Shown: positions 11,331 through 22,218, counted from the stretch's first letter. The stretch: DNA of 41,536 bases from Exiguobacterium sp. BMC-KP (GCF_001275385.1 NZ_LGIW01000017.1:1-41536), one strand, 5' to 3'. A program made the numbers and translations. Notes: generated by a model from the letters alone, not told the origin.

Positions 11331-11348
11331 CGTGGAAACAGGTACAAT
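11321..11348 (+). promoter_or_regulatory. Putative rnmV promoter
   Basis: TTGTTT (11321-11326), 16 bp and TACAAT (11343-11348). The -35 lies in the T tail of the yabE terminator. It is a modest match. Confidence 0.45.
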
Positions 11349-11379
11349 TACGAGAGTGTTTGAAGAAGGTGGAGAGATC

Positions 11380-12837
<1,458 letters not shown>

Positions 12838-12850
12838 ATTTCCCCTTTCT

Positions 12851-12881
12851 AATATTTATTTAATATGCTATAATAAATATT
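12851..12881 (+). repeat. AU-only inverted repeat in the veg 5' leader
   Basis: Perfect 10-bp arms AATATTTATT (12851-12860) and AATAAATATT (12872-12881) flank an 11-nt loop. The 3' arm ends just before the veg ribosome binding site. An extended -10 (TGCTATAAT, 12866-12874) also lies inside it, so it may be an mRNA hairpin, an operator, or both. Confidence 0.75.
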
Positions 12882-12896
12882 AGTGAGGTGAAGCGT

Positions 12897-13136
12897 ATGC
12901 CAAAGACGTTGAACGAAATCAGACATGTTTTCGAAACACATGTTGGTGAAAGACTGACGCTAAAAGCAAGCGGCGGTCGTAAAAAGGTCGTAACCCGAAT
13001 CGGAACGCTCGTTGAGACGTATCCTTCGGTGTTTGTAGTCAAGCTAGACGCAGAGCGCCACAATGTCGAGCGAGTTTCTTATAGCTACGCCGACGTGCTA
13101 ACAGACTCCGTACAAATCGAATTTGCGAATTCGTAA
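12897..13136 (+). CDS. veg: Veg protein
   Basis: A 79-residue homologue of B. subtilis Veg, a small highly expressed protein that stimulates biofilm genes by acting against SinR and was also implicated in spore outgrowth. Conserved blocks are TLNEIRHVFETHVGERLTLK, ASGGRKK and VETYPSVFVVKL...VERVSYSYADVLTD. I use ATG 12897, giving MPKTL, which aligns with MAKTL of Veg. A GTG at 12888 lies inside the ribosome binding site (GTGAGGTG). B. subtilis yabG (before) and sspF (after) are absent. Confidence 0.94.
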   Translation: MPKTLNEIRHVFETHVGERLTLKASGGRKKVVTRIGTLVETYPSVFVVKLDAERHNVERVSYSYADVLTDSVQIEFANS

Positions 13137-13147
13137 ACTTACCTTCC

Positions 13148-13177
13148 GAAGCGGACAAAATGTTCGCTTCTTTTTTT
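13148..13177 (+). terminator. Intrinsic terminator after veg
   Basis: A 10-bp stem GAAGCGGACA / TGTTCGCTTC (one G-U), a 3-nt loop and seven T. Confidence 0.9.
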
Positions 13178-13187
13178 GTGGAAAGGT

Positions 13188-13196
13188 TGATACAAT
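13188..13196 (+). promoter_or_regulatory. Putative ispE extended -10 promoter
   Basis: TGA followed by TACAAT (13191-13196). No good -35 is present because the expected place is the T tail of the veg terminator. The predicted leader is ~28 nt. Confidence 0.5.
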
Positions 13197-13231
13197 TCCT
13201 ACAGGAAACGAACTAGAGGAGGAACGGCACG

Positions 13232-14092
13232 ATGACGATTATTGTAAAGGCTCCGGCCAAAATCAACCTAGTCCTGGATGCGACGGCAAAGCGCCCGGAC
13301 GGCTATCATGATGTACATATGGTGATGACGACAGTCGATTTGGCAGACCGTCTCGAGTTGACGGAGCTTCCGTCAGGAGAAATTCGGATGAATGCCCAAC
13401 ACGCCTATGTCCCGAATGATGAACGTAATCTTGCTTATAAAGCAGCGGCGATTCTAAAAGAAAAATATGACGTCAAGACAGGGGTCGAGATTTTCTTAGA
13501 AAAACATATTCCGGTCGCAGCCGGACTAGCTGGTGGATCAAGTGATGCAGCAGCAACGTTACGCGGCTTAAACGATTTGTGGCAACTCGGCTTGACACTT
13601 GAAGAGTTGGCGGAGGTTGGTGCAGCGGTTGGATCCGATGTGCCATTTTGTGTCATGGGTGGAACGGCGATCGCAACCGGTCGCGGCGAAAAACTTGAGA
13701 AACTTGTCTCGCCACCGCCATGCTGGGTCGTTCTCGCAAAACCGACGATCGGTGTTTCGACAGCCGATGTCTACGGAGCGCTTGACCTGAACACAGCAAA
13801 ACGTCCGAACGTCGAAGCGATGATTGACGCCGTGAAAGAACAAGATTTCCAAGCGATCTGTCAATCACTCGGTAACGTTCTTGAATCGGTTACGTTACCG
13901 ATGCACCCGGAAGTCGAGCAAATCAAGGAGTTCATGGCAAGTTGTGGTGCAGAAGGTGTCTTAATGAGCGGAAGTGGTCCAACCGTCTTTGCTCTGACAG
14001 AACACGAGAATCGGGCACAACGTCTCTATAATGGATTACGAGGCTTTTGTAATGAAGTCTACGTCGTTCGTCTTTTAGGCGAAAACCATTGA
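13232..14092 (+). CDS. ispE: 4-diphosphocytidyl-2-C-methyl-D-erythritol kinase
   Basis: A 286-residue GHMP kinase of the MEP isoprenoid pathway. It phosphorylates CDP-methylerythritol at the 2-hydroxyl. The substrate-binding N-terminus [20 protein letters not shown], the glycine-rich ATP loop [17 protein letters not shown] and the C-terminal [11 protein letters not shown] are all present. The ribosome binding site is AGAGGAGGAACG. It lies between the veg terminator and purR, and its last bases form the -35 of the purR promoter. Presence of ispE indicates the MEP rather than the mevalonate route. Confidence 0.97.
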   Translation: MTIIVKAPAKINLVLDATAKRPDGYHDVHMVMTTVDLADRLELTELPSGEIRMNAQHAYVPNDERNLAYKAAAILKEKYDVKTGVEIFLEKHIPVAAGLAGGSSDAAATLRGLNDLWQLGLTLEELAEVGAAVGSDVPFCVMGGTAIATGRGEKLEKLVSPPPCWVVLAKPTIGVSTADVYGALDLNTAKRPNVEAMIDAVKEQDFQAICQSLGNVLESVTLPMHPEVEQIKEFMASCGAEGVLMSGSGPTVFALTEHENRAQRLYNGLRGFCNEVYVVRLLGENH

Positions 14093-14118
14093 TAATATCC
14101 GTATGAAAATGATATATT
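14089..14118 (+). promoter_or_regulatory. purR promoter
   Basis: TTGATA (14089-14094), 18 bp and TATATT (14113-14118) preceded by TGA (extended -10). The -35 overlaps the ispE stop. Confidence 0.7.
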
Positions 14119-14126
14119 CACTATTG

Positions 14127-14139
14127 AATATTCGGAATT
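14127..14139 (-). promoter_or_regulatory. Candidate PurBox (PurR autoregulation)
   Basis: On the minus strand AATTCCGAATATT matches the Bacillus PurBox AWWWCCGAACWWT at 12 of 13 positions. A weaker plus-strand half (ATATCCGTATGAA, 14095-14107) lies upstream, giving the convergent pair arrangement of PurR sites. It sits at the predicted transcription start. Confidence 0.6.
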
Positions 14140-14161
14140 ACGGAGAGGTGGAACTAAACAA

Positions 14162-15001
14162 ATGAAAATTCGGAGAAGTGGTCGGTTGGTTGACATGACA
14201 CGGTACTTGCTTGACCATCCCCATCATCTCGTCTCATTGACGATTTTTGCAGAGCGCTATAAATCGGCGAAATCTTCAATTAGTGAAGATTTAGATATTG
14301 TCAGTGAGATGTTAGAACATGAGGGAACGGGGCGCCTTGTCACTGTTCCAGGTGCTGCAGGTGGCGTCATGTTCATCCCGACGTGGAGCAGTAAAAAGGC
14401 GTTACCGTTCATTGACGATCTATGTGAACGTGTTGCACGTCCGGATCGACTGTTACCGGGAGGATATCTCTATTTGACAGACTTACTCGGGGACCCGAAG
14501 ATGGTCAAACAGATGGGGCAAGTATTTGCGTCTGTCTTCAGTCAAAAGAAAGTTGATGTCGTCATGACGATTGCAACGAAAGGGATTCCGCTTGCTTATG
14601 CAGTCGCAGAGCAACTTGGTGTGCCGTTCGTCATCGTGCGTTCGGATAGTCGCGTCACGGAAGGTTCAACGGTCAGTATCAACTATGTCTCGGGTTCTTC
14701 AAAAGCGATCCGGACGATGGCACTGGCACGTCGGAGCTTACCTCGTGGAGCGAATGTTTTATTGATTGATGATTTCATGAAAGCCGGCGGAACGATTCGC
14801 GGGATGATGAGTCTCTTGAGCGAGTTTGAAGCAAAAGTCGCAGGCGTTGGTGTCTTGATCGAGGCAGAAGGTGCTGAGAAAAAGATGGTCAATGAATATG
14901 TCAGCTTAATGAAATTAGCAGACGTCGACGTTGATCTTGGTCAAATTCAGGTCAAGCGTGGCAACGTAGACCATTACTTCTCAGAAGTCGAGACTACCTG
15001 A
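14162..15001 (+). CDS. purR: Purine operon repressor PurR
   Basis: A 279-residue Bacilli-type PurR: an N-terminal winged helix (residues ~1-75, MKIRRSGRLVDMTRYLLDHP) fused to a phosphoribosyltransferase fold. The PRPP-binding loop VLLIDDFMKAGGTIRGM is intact, and binding of PRPP relieves repression of purine genes. This PurR is unrelated to E. coli PurR. The ribosome binding site is GGAGAGGTGG. A PurBox-like site over its own start suggests autorepression. In B. subtilis yabJ (ridA) follows; it is missing here. No terminator is visible before spoVG. Confidence 0.96.
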   Translation: MKIRRSGRLVDMTRYLLDHPHHLVSLTIFAERYKSAKSSISEDLDIVSEMLEHEGTGRLVTVPGAAGGVMFIPTWSSKKALPFIDDLCERVARPDRLLPGGYLYLTDLLGDPKMVKQMGQVFASVFSQKKVDVVMTIATKGIPLAYAVAEQLGVPFVIVRSDSRVTEGSTVSINYVSGSSKAIRTMALARRSLPRGANVLLIDDFMKAGGTIRGMMSLLSEFEAKVAGVGVLIEAEGAEKKMVNEYVSLMKLADVDVDLGQIQVKRGNVDHYFSEVETT

Positions 15002-15003
15002 AA

Positions 15004-15032
15004 TTGACAGTCGCATGGATTGTAACTATACT
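15004..15032 (+). promoter_or_regulatory. spoVG sigma-A promoter
   Basis: Consensus TTGACA (15004-15009), 17 bp and TATACT (15027-15032). The predicted leader is ~120 nt. It contains a small hairpin ACAAC/GTTGT upstream of the ribosome binding site AAAGGGGT. Confidence 0.8.
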
Positions 15033-15159
15033 GTAATTATCAAACTTTTGGAAATTATGCGTAAAAAGATTGGGAAAGACTAAACCTTTATTTGTTTTAA
15101 GCCGTAAGTAGAAGTAGACAACGAAGAGTTGTGACAACGGTTAAAGGGGTGCGGACAAA

Positions 15160-15471
15160 ATGAACGTTACGGACGTTAAAATTCGTCGCGTCGTGGCAGA
15201 GGGTCGAATGAAAGCACTTGCCTCTATTACGCTCGACCACGAATTCGTGGTACATGATTTGCGTGTTATCGAAGGGAACAGCGGTCTTTTCGTTGCCATG
15301 CCAAGCAAACGAACGCAAGAAGGTATCTTCCGGGATGTCGCTCATCCAATCAATGCATTAATGCGAAAAAAGGTCGAAGATTCAGTACTCGAAGCCTATG
15401 CGGCCCGTGAGGATCAAGAAGAAGGCATTGGATACGAAGTCTCTTCTGTCCAAACGACAGATCACGTATAA
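15160..15471 (+). CDS. spoVG: SpoVG family regulator
   Basis: A 103-residue SpoVG, a small nucleic-acid-binding protein. It was named from B. subtilis sporulation but is widespread in non-sporulators such as Listeria and Staphylococcus, where it modulates virulence and cell-wall genes. The conserved core [11 protein letters not shown]...[13 protein letters not shown] and [12 protein letters not shown] is intact. The C-terminal tail diverges, as is usual. The ATG has AAAGGGGTG upstream. It has its own strong promoter and terminator, so it is probably a single, abundant transcript. Confidence 0.96.
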   Translation: MNVTDVKIRRVVAEGRMKALASITLDHEFVVHDLRVIEGNSGLFVAMPSKRTQEGIFRDVAHPINALMRKKVEDSVLEAYAAREDQEEGIGYEVSSVQTTDHV

Positions 15472-15472
15472 G

Positions 15473-15515
15473 AAAAAAGACAGGTTTTCTCTTCTTGGGA
15501 AAAGCTGTCTTTTTT
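15473..15515 (+). terminator. Intrinsic terminator after spoVG
   Basis: A 17-bp stem with one mismatch (15473-15489 with 15499-15515), including paired A and T tracts. Confidence 0.9.
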
Positions 15516-15549
15516 CGCGTTTTTTCCTCTTCTCCGTTCTGTCCCATCA

Positions 15550-15578
15550 TTGAATAACGATGCTATTTTCGTTATAGT
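15550..15578 (+). promoter_or_regulatory. glmU promoter
   Basis: TTGAAT (15550-15555), 17 bp and TATAGT (15573-15578). It gives a leader of ~55 nt to the glmU ATG at 15640. Confidence 0.65.
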
Positions 15579-15639
15579 TGGAACGAGTGTACTATTTCAG
15601 AACGAAATCAACACTAATTTACGTGGAGGAGCGACAAGG

Positions 15640-16989
15640 ATGAATCATTTCGCGGTAATTCTAGCAGCGGGTAAAGGAACTCGGATGAAATCGAAGCTTT
15701 ACAAAGTACTTCACCCAGTCGCTGGGAAACCTATGGTACAGCACGTCGTCGATCAATTAGCGACGCTCGGCGTCAAGCGACAGGTCGTCATCGTCGGTCA
15801 TGGTGCAGAATCCGTCAAAGAAGTGCTTGGCACATCGGTGGAATACGCACTTCAAAGTGAGCAGCTAGGCACAGGTCATGCTGTTCAAATGGCAGAACCC
15901 GTACTTGGGAACGAACAAGGAGCAACTCTCGTCGTCTGTGGCGATACACCACTCTTGACGAGTGAGACACTGGCTTCATTGCTTCAACATCATACGGAGA
16001 CAAACGCAAAAGTGACTGTTTTGACGGCACTTGCTGACGATCCAACTGGTTACGGACGAATTGTTCGTGGTGAAGATGGAAACGTCTCGAAAATCGTCGA
16101 GCATAAGGATGCGAATGCAGAAGAACTCGCGATTCGAGAAATCAATACAGGCACGTACGTATTTGATAACGAAATGCTGTTCGCGACGCTGAAACAGGTT
16201 AAGAATGACAACGCACAAGGTGAGTATTACTTACCAGATGTGATCGAACTTGCAAAAGCAGCAGGCGAAACAATTGCAGCTTATGCGGCACCTACGTTTG
16301 AAGAGACAATCGGTGTTAACGACCGCGTCGCACTGGCGCAAGCGGAAACGTCAATGCGTAAGCGGACGAATGAGTACTGGATGCGTCAAGGTGTCACTTT
16401 CGTTGATCCATCTTCGACGTATATCGGACCGGACGTTACGATTGGTTCAGATACCGTTCTCTATCCGGGTACACAGTTACTTGGTCACACCGTCATTGGT
16501 TCAGAATGTACGATTGGTCCGAACTCGGATATCCGCGATAGTGAAGTGGCTGATGGCGCAATTGTTCGTCAATCAGTTGTCACGGATAGCAAGATCGGTC
16601 CGACGGCGCAAGTCGGTCCATTCGCGCATTTACGTCAACAAGCAGTACTTGGTGCAAACACACGCGTTGGAAACTTTGTTGAGATCAAGAAATCAACGTT
16701 TGGCGAAGGTAGCAAATCAGCACACTTGAGCTATGTCGGAGATGCAACGATCGGCGACAACGTCAATCTTGGTTGTGGATCAATCACGGTCAATTACGAT
16801 GGGAAAAATAAATTCCAGACGATCATTGAGGACGATGCCTTTATTGGCTGTAACGTCAACTTGATCGCACCGGTCACGGTCGGCAAGAATGCCCTTGTTG
16901 CTGCCGGATCAACCGTCACAGATGATGTACCGGAAAACGGTCTCGCGATCGCACGGGAACGTCAAACGACGAAACCTGATTATCGTTAA
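15640..16989 (+). CDS. glmU: Bifunctional GlcNAc-1-P uridyltransferase / GlcN-1-P acetyltransferase
   Basis: A 449-residue bifunctional enzyme making UDP-GlcNAc for peptidoglycan and teichoic acids. The N-terminal pyrophosphorylase domain has [11 protein letters not shown]. The C-terminal half is a left-handed beta-helix of hexapeptide repeats carrying the acetyltransferase ([26 protein letters not shown]). I use ATG 15640, with GGAGGA at 15625-15630. An earlier in-frame start at 15550 coincides with the promoter -35. It is followed 55 nt later by prs with no terminator between, so glmU-prs are probably co-transcribed as in B. subtilis. Confidence 0.97.
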   Translation: MNHFAVILAAGKGTRMKSKLYKVLHPVAGKPMVQHVVDQLATLGVKRQVVIVGHGAESVKEVLGTSVEYALQSEQLGTGHAVQMAEPVLGNEQGATLVVCGDTPLLTSETLASLLQHHTETNAKVTVLTALADDPTGYGRIVRGEDGNVSKIVEHKDANAEELAIREINTGTYVFDNEMLFATLKQVKNDNAQGEYYLPDVIELAKAAGETIAAYAAPTFEETIGVNDRVALAQAETSMRKRTNEYWMRQGVTFVDPSSTYIGPDVTIGSDTVLYPGTQLLGHTVIGSECTIGPNSDIRDSEVADGAIVRQSVVTDSKIGPTAQVGPFAHLRQQAVLGANTRVGNFVEIKKSTFGEGSKSAHLSYVGDATIGDNVNLGCGSITVNYDGKNKFQTIIEDDAFIGCNVNLIAPVTVGKNALVAAGSTVTDDVPENGLAIARERQTTKPDYR

Positions 16990-17044
16990 TTCATTACTTG
17001 TCGCTCTACTCGTCTAAACCCAAACAAATGGAGGCCACCTACAC

Positions 17045-18001
17045 ATGTCTACTGTCTTAGAACATGAAATTCGTATTTTCGCACTCAACTCGAACAAACC
17101 ATTGGCAGAGGAAATCGCTAAAGTCATCGGAATCCCGGTGAGCGAAAGTTCAGTCAAACACTTCAGTGATGGCGAAATTTCGATGAACATCGAAGAAAGT
17201 GTTCGAGGGGATGATATTTACATCATTCAATCGACAAGCCAACCAGTCAACGAAAACCTGATGGAACTTCTCATCATGATCGATGCACTGAAACGGGCGT
17301 CTGCACGGACAATCAACGTCGTCATCCCGTATTACGGTTATGCGCGTCAAGACCGCAAAGCACGTTCACGTGAGCCAATCACGGCGAAACTCGTTGCGAA
17401 CTTGCTTGAAGTAGCAGGGGCGACACGCGTCGTGACGATGGATCTCCATGCAGCACAAATCCAAGGGTTCTTCGATATTCCAGTAGATCAGTTGATGGGT
17501 GTACCGCTTCTCGCTTCATACTTCGAGAAAAAGAACATCGATCCAAACGAACTCGTCATCGTTTCTCCAGACCATGGCGGTGTCACACGGGCACGTAAAT
17601 TAGCAGAACAATTAAAAGCACCAATCGCGATCATCGACAAACGCCGTCCGAAACCGAACGTCGCAGAAGTCATGAACATCGTTGGTCAAGTCGATGGCAA
17701 GATTGCCATCATCATTGATGACATCATCGATACAGCAGGTACGATTACACTTGCAGCGAACGCTTTGATCGAAAACGGAGCGAAACAAGTCTATGCATGT
17801 TGTACACACCCTGTTCTTTCGGGTCCAGCAATGGAACGGATCGAGAACTCAGCAATCGAAGAACTTGTTGTCTTGAACACGATCGATTTGACGCAACGCG
17901 AATGTGCAAGTAAAATCAAACAAATCTCTGTGGCACGCTTGCTTGCAGAAGCAATCATCCGTGTACACGAACAGAAATCAATCAGCCCGCTCTTCAGCTG
18001 A
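17045..18001 (+). CDS. prs: Ribose-phosphate pyrophosphokinase
   Basis: A 318-residue class I PRPP synthase, which makes PRPP from ribose-5-phosphate and ATP for nucleotides, His and Trp. Visible are the ATP-binding flexible-loop segment [17 protein letters not shown], the [14 protein letters not shown] region and the PRPP/ribose-phosphate loop [11 protein letters not shown]. The ribosome binding site is TGGAGG. PRPP is the ligand of PurR encoded upstream and a substrate of HprT downstream. B. subtilis ctc (a ribosomal L25-type protein) follows prs; here a hairpin and pth follow instead. Confidence 0.98.
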   Translation: MSTVLEHEIRIFALNSNKPLAEEIAKVIGIPVSESSVKHFSDGEISMNIEESVRGDDIYIIQSTSQPVNENLMELLIMIDALKRASARTINVVIPYYGYARQDRKARSREPITAKLVANLLEVAGATRVVTMDLHAAQIQGFFDIPVDQLMGVPLLASYFEKKNIDPNELVIVSPDHGGVTRARKLAEQLKAPIAIIDKRRPKPNVAEVMNIVGQVDGKIAIIIDDIIDTAGTITLAANALIENGAKQVYACCTHPVLSGPAMERIENSAIEELVVLNTIDLTQRECASKIKQISVARLLAEAIIRVHEQKSISPLFS

Positions 18002-18015
18002 TTGATTGATGCATA

Positions 18016-18066
18016 CGAACGACGTGGTCCGGTTTATTGAAATCGGACCCTTGTTCGTTTACTTTT
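18016..18066 (+). terminator. Probable terminator after prs
   Basis: A bipartite stem: CGAAC/GTTCG (18016-18020, 18053-18057) around GGTCCG/CGGACC (18026-18031, 18044-18049), with T-rich sequence after. An internal loop makes it less ideal than the other terminators. Confidence 0.65.
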
Positions 18067-18088
18067 TTAATAGAAATGAGGAATCGAT

Positions 18089-18646
18089 ATGAAATGTATC
18101 GTCGGATTAGGAAATCCCGGGGCAAAGTATGCAAATACACGCCACAACATCGGTTTTCTTGCGATTGATGCTTTAGCAGAGAAGCACGGGATCAAGCTCT
18201 CAGAATCGAAGTTTAAGGCCCTCTTCGGAACGGGAATGATAAACGGAGAGCGTGTCGTACTCGTGAAGCCATTGACGTATATGAACTTATCAGGTGAAGC
18301 GGTTCGACCGTTGCTTGATTTTTATAAAATTGCGGTAGAAGATGTTCTCGTCATCTATGATGATTTAGATCTACCACTTGAGAAACTACGCTTACGTTCA
18401 AAAGGTAGTGCTGGTGGTCATAACGGCGTCAAGTCGTTAATCCAGCATCTTGGTACACAGGAAATCAAGCGTCTCAAACTCGGCGTCGGTCGACCACCGG
18501 CACCAATCCAAGTCATCGACTGGGTATTGATGAATTTTTCGAAGGCGGAACAAGGAAGCTTGCAACATGTACTCAATGCGTCTGTCGATGTAGCGACGGA
18601 CTTCATAGACACACCGTTTCTTGCTTTGATGAATCGGTATAACTGA
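18089..18646 (+). CDS. pth: Peptidyl-tRNA hydrolase
   Basis: A 185-residue Pth (SpoVC in B. subtilis), which releases tRNA from drop-off peptidyl-tRNAs. It is essential in bacteria. The N-terminus CIVGLGNPGAKYANTRHNIG contains the catalytic His. LTYMNLSGEAV and YDDLDLP with GSAGGHNGVKS are conserved substrate-binding segments. The ribosome binding site is GAGG, 8 nt before ATG. B. subtilis fin (yabK), which follows spoVC there, is absent; a terminator and mfd follow instead. Confidence 0.97.
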   Translation: MKCIVGLGNPGAKYANTRHNIGFLAIDALAEKHGIKLSESKFKALFGTGMINGERVVLVKPLTYMNLSGEAVRPLLDFYKIAVEDVLVIYDDLDLPLEKLRLRSKGSAGGHNGVKSLIQHLGTQEIKRLKLGVGRPPAPIQVIDWVLMNFSKAEQGSLQHVLNASVDVATDFIDTPFLALMNRYN

Positions 18647-18650
18647 ACGC

Positions 18651-18677
18651 AACGCTTTGGGGTTCCAAAGCGTTTTT
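18651..18677 (+). terminator. Intrinsic terminator after pth
   Basis: A perfect 10-bp stem AACGCTTTGG / CCAAAGCGTT with loop GGTT and five T. Only ~25 nt separate it from the mfd start, so mfd may depend on readthrough or on an unseen promoter. Confidence 0.88.
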
Positions 18678-18702
18678 GCTGTCGTGTTTTAGGAGGAAGA
18701 AG

Positions 18703-21700
18703 ATGAAACAATTACAAGAACTTTTACTAGCGATTCCTGAAATCAAGACGGTTCGGGAACGCTTCCGAGATGGTGTCAATGCACAGTTGATTACTGGTTT
18801 GATGAATAGTGGAAAAGCACTGTTCGTCGCCGGTATTTATCAGGAGACGAAACGTCGATTCGTGCTCGTGACGCATAATATGTTCCAAGCACAGAAGTTA
18901 TACGATGATTTGATTGAACTCGTACCAGAAGAAGACGTCATGCTGTATCCGGTCGACGAGACGTTAGCGGCGGAACTCTCCTACGGGGCAAGTCCGGAAT
19001 TACGGGCAACGCGGATCGAGACACGGCATCGCTTGTTGACGACGGACGATGGAATCCTGATCATTCCGCTCGTTGGTTTACGTCGATACGTTCCGGATGC
19101 ACAGACGTTCTTATCACACGTCAAACAAGTGAAACCGGGCGATATCTTATCGATTCCAGACTTCGTCCAAGACTTAGTCGATGCTGGATATGAACGGACA
19201 GCGACCGTGACGACACCAGGTGAATTTGCTGTTCGCGGAAGTATCATCGATATCTATCCACTCACAGTCGAACGTCCGTACCGGCTCGACCTATTTGATG
19301 AGGAAGTCGATTCAATCTATACATTCGATGCGGAGACCCAACGCTCGCTTGGTGTCGTCGCAGAAGCGTGTTTGATGCCAGCAGCTGAACACTTTGCGAC
19401 GAAGGATCAGTTGAAGGACGCGGGTGAAAAAGTCCGTCGTCTCTATGAAGCAACGAAAGAGCGCGTCCAAAGTACGGAAGTCCTTGCGGCACTCGAAGAA
19501 GGAATCGCCTATGACGTCGAGTTGTTAGAAAACGGCGATCAACCGAAGCAGTTTGCGAAGTATGCACCAATCCTCTACACGTCGACCTTACGTCAAGACG
19601 TGACGGGCAGTGTCTTGATCGTCGATGAAGTCGCACGTGTTGAAGAAGCGGCAGAAGTTCAGGATGCAGAAGAAGCGGAATGGATGGCATCGCTCATTGA
19701 ACGCGGCCAAAGCGTCAGTGATTATGTCCTGTCGGTTCCAATGGCACATGTCTTTGAAGGGCAACCGTTATTGTATCTCTCGCTGCTACCGACACGCCGG
19801 AGCGGTGTACCGGAAAGTGCAGCAATCCATTTCAGTATCAAACCAATTGCACCATTCCATGGTCAGATGGAACGCTTGAAGCAAGAAGTCGAACGGTATC
19901 GCCGTGCCGATATGTGGATGGTCTTCTTAGCGAGTAACCGGGAACGTGCCGAGCGGATGCGCCAAACGTTATCTGATTATGGGGTTGAAGCCTCGATCGT
20001 AACGAAAGAAGGCATCACCCGTGGTCAACCCGCGATCCTAATTGGCGGAATTCATGGTGGATTTGAAATGACGAATGCACGTCTCGTCGTCATCACGGAA
20101 GAGGAAGTCTTCAAACAACCAGCGCGCCGCCGGAAGCAGACGACGAAGCTGACGAATGCTGAACGGATCAAGAGTTACCAGGAATTGAAGACGGGTGATT
20201 ACGTCGTCCATATTCATCACGGGATTGGTCGATACCATGGTATCAAGACGATTGATGTAGCCGGTAATCATCAGGATTATCTCCATCTCGTTTATGCGGG
20301 AGAGGACTCCTTGTATGTCCCTGTCGACCAAATCGACTTGATTCAAAAGTATGTCGGGGCTGAAGGAAAAGAGCCGAAGATCTATAAACTCGGCGGGACG
20401 GAATGGAAAAAGGTCAAAGCGAAGGTTCAAAAATCGGTCGAAGATATCGCCGATGAGTTGATTAAGCTCTATGCGGCTCGTGAAGCGGCCGTCGGTTTTG
20501 CGTTCCCAGAGGACGATGATAACATGCAGGCGTTTGAAGCTTCGTTCCCGTACGAGGAAACGGTCGATCAATTGCGCTCGATCGCTGAGATCAAGAAAGA
20601 TATGGAACGTCCGCGTCCGATGGATCGTCTCTTGTGTGGCGACGTCGGGTACGGGAAAACAGAAGTAGCGATTCGTGCAGCCTTTAAAGCAGTCATGTCT
20701 GGAAAACAAGTCGCGTTGCTCGTACCGACGACCGTTCTTGCGCAACAGCACTATGAAACGATGCTTGAGCGATTCAGTGAATGGCCGATTCGTGTGTCGG
20801 TCATGAGCCGGTTCCGTTCGCCAGCAGAATTAAAAGCGACGAAACAAGGATTAAAAGAGGGAACAATCGATGTCGTCGTCGGGACACACCGTGTGCTGTC
20901 AAAAGACGTCCAGTTCGCTGATATCGGTTTGTTAATCATTGATGAAGAGCAGCGATTCGGAGTTAAACACAAAGAACGTCTGAAACAGTTGAAGACGAAC
21001 GTCGACGTCTTGACGTTGACAGCAACACCGATTCCGCGGACATTGCACATGTCGATGATCGGGATTCGCGATCTTTCGGTTCTTGAGACACCACCTGAAA
21101 ACCGTTACCCGGTCCAGACGTATGTCATGGAATACGACGGGATCGTCATGCGGGAAGCACTCGAACGGGAACTCGGGCGTGGTGGACAAGCATTCTTCCT
21201 GTATAACCGTGTCGAAGGCATCGAGCGAAAGGCAGAAGAGATTCGCGCACTCGTCCCGGAAGCGCGGATTGTCACGGCTCACGGTCGAATGACGGAAACC
21301 GAACTCGAAAGTCAGCTAATCGCCTTCTTCGAAGGAGATGCCGACGTCCTTGTCAGTACGACGATCATTGAGACAGGAATTGATATCCCGAACGTCAATA
21401 CGTTGATCGTTCATGACGCTGATCAAATGGGCTTATCGCAGCTTTATCAATTACGTGGTCGTGTCGGTCGATCAAGTCGCGTCGCCTACTCATACTTTAC
21501 GTACCGTCCGCAAAAACGATTGACGGAAGTTGCAGAAAGTCGTCTGCAGGCGATAAAGGAGTTTACGGAGCTCGGTAGCGGCTTTAAAATCGCAATGCGT
21601 GACTTATCGATTCGTGGTGCTGGGAACTTACTCGGTTCGCAACAATCTGGATTCATCGATTCTGTTGGTTTCGATCTCTATTCACAGATGCTTGCAGAAG

Positions 21701-22218
21701 CAGTCGAAGAGCGGAAAGAACGGATGAAAGGTAAAAAACGCGTTCAGAAATTCGTTCCTGAGTTCACGTTCAGCCTTGATGCCTATATTCCATCACACTA
21801 CATGACGGACTCCGAGCTAAAAATCGAGTTCTACAAACGTTTGAAATATGTGGATACCGTTGATAGTCTCGAACAACTCGAAACGGAAATGCTCGAACGT
21901 TTCGGTGAGTTCCCAGATGAAGTCGCGCGTTTGATCCAGTTGACACGAATGCGTATTTTCGCTGAACGGGCACGTGTCGAGCGTGTTAAACAAACCGAAC
22001 CGAAAATCGAAATCGTCTTGTCACTCCAATCAACACAACAACTCGATGTGGCAGACTTCGTTAAATGGACCGTTCCACTGGGACGTGGTCTAGGTATGGG
22101 ACAACAAGAGCAGAAACTCGTCTTAACTCTGAACCGCAACAAACAGTCGACGCAACAGATGACGATGCAGGCAGAACAATTACTGGCGGAACTTGATCGC
22201 CGGCTCGTCGCGCGATGA
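18703..22218 (+). CDS. mfd: Transcription-repair coupling factor
   Basis: A 1171-residue Mfd, which removes RNA polymerase stalled at DNA lesions and recruits UvrA. The N-terminal UvrB-homology region (~1-350, with GEFAVRGSIIDIYP) is followed by the RNAP-interacting domain (LKTGDYVVHIHHGIGRYHGI, YLHLVYAGEDSLYVP). The RecG-like translocase then has Walker A GDVGYGKTE (~646) and a DEEQ box (~747). GRVGRSSRVAYSYF and the C-terminal TRCF domain complete it. I use ATG 18703, with AGGAGGA upstream; a TTG at 18676 lies in the terminator tail. B. subtilis Mfd is 1177 residues. Its stop overlaps the next ATG. Confidence 0.98.
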   Translation: MKQLQELLLAIPEIKTVRERFRDGVNAQLITGLMNSGKALFVAGIYQETKRRFVLVTHNMFQAQKLYDDLIELVPEEDVMLYPVDETLAAELSYGASPELRATRIETRHRLLTTDDGILIIPLVGLRRYVPDAQTFLSHVKQVKPGDILSIPDFVQDLVDAGYERTATVTTPGEFAVRGSIIDIYPLTVERPYRLDLFDEEVDSIYTFDAETQRSLGVVAEACLMPAAEHFATKDQLKDAGEKVRRLYEATKERVQSTEVLAALEEGIAYDVELLENGDQPKQFAKYAPILYTSTLRQDVTGSVLIVDEVARVEEAAEVQDAEEAEWMASLIERGQSVSDYVLSVPMAHVFEGQPLLYLSLLPTRRSGVPESAAIHFSIKPIAPFHGQMERLKQEVERYRRADMWMVFLASNRERAERMRQTLSDYGVEASIVTKEGITRGQPAILIGGIHGGFEMTNARLVVITEEEVFKQPARRRKQTTKLTNAERIKSYQELKTGDYVVHIHHGIGRYHGIKTIDVAGNHQDYLHLVYAGEDSLYVPVDQIDLIQKYVGAEGKEPKIYKLGGTEWKKVKAKVQKSVEDIADELIKLYAAREAAVGFAFPEDDDNMQAFEASFPYEETVDQLRSIAEIKKDMERPRPMDRLLCGDVGYGKTEVAIRAAFKAVMSGKQVALLVPTTVLAQQHYETMLERFSEWPIRVSVMSRFRSPAELKATKQGLKEGTIDVVVGTHRVLSKDVQFADIGLLIIDEEQRFGVKHKERLKQLKTNVDVLTLTATPIPRTLHMSMIGIRDLSVLETPPENRYPVQTYVMEYDGIVMREALERELGRGGQAFFLYNRVEGIERKAEEIRALVPEARIVTAHGRMTETELESQLIAFFEGDADVLVSTTIIETGIDIPNVNTLIVHDADQMGLSQLYQLRGRVGRSSRVAYSYFTYRPQKRLTEVAESRLQAIKEFTELGSGFKIAMRDLSIRGAGNLLGSQQSGFIDSVGFDLYSQMLAEAVEERKERMKGKKRVQKFVPEFTFSLDAYIPSHYMTDSELKIEFYKRLKYVDTVDSLEQLETEMLERFGEFPDEVARLIQLTRMRIFAERARVERVKQTEPKIEIVLSLQSTQQLDVADFVKWTVPLGRGLGMGQQEQKLVLTLNRNKQSTQQMTMQAEQLLAELDRRLVAR

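Noticed and set aside
15040-15080. Possible sigma-H promoter upstream of spoVG (TTTTGGAAATT ... AAAGATT)
   Set aside because: The -35/-10-like parts are only ~9 nt apart instead of 11-12 and the -10 has a mismatch. A consensus sigma-A promoter lies just upstream.
20038-20751. Long minus-strand open frame (237 codons) inside mfd
   Set aside because: It is antisense to the conserved translocase region of mfd, has no family resemblance and no ribosome binding site, and is explained by mfd codon bias.
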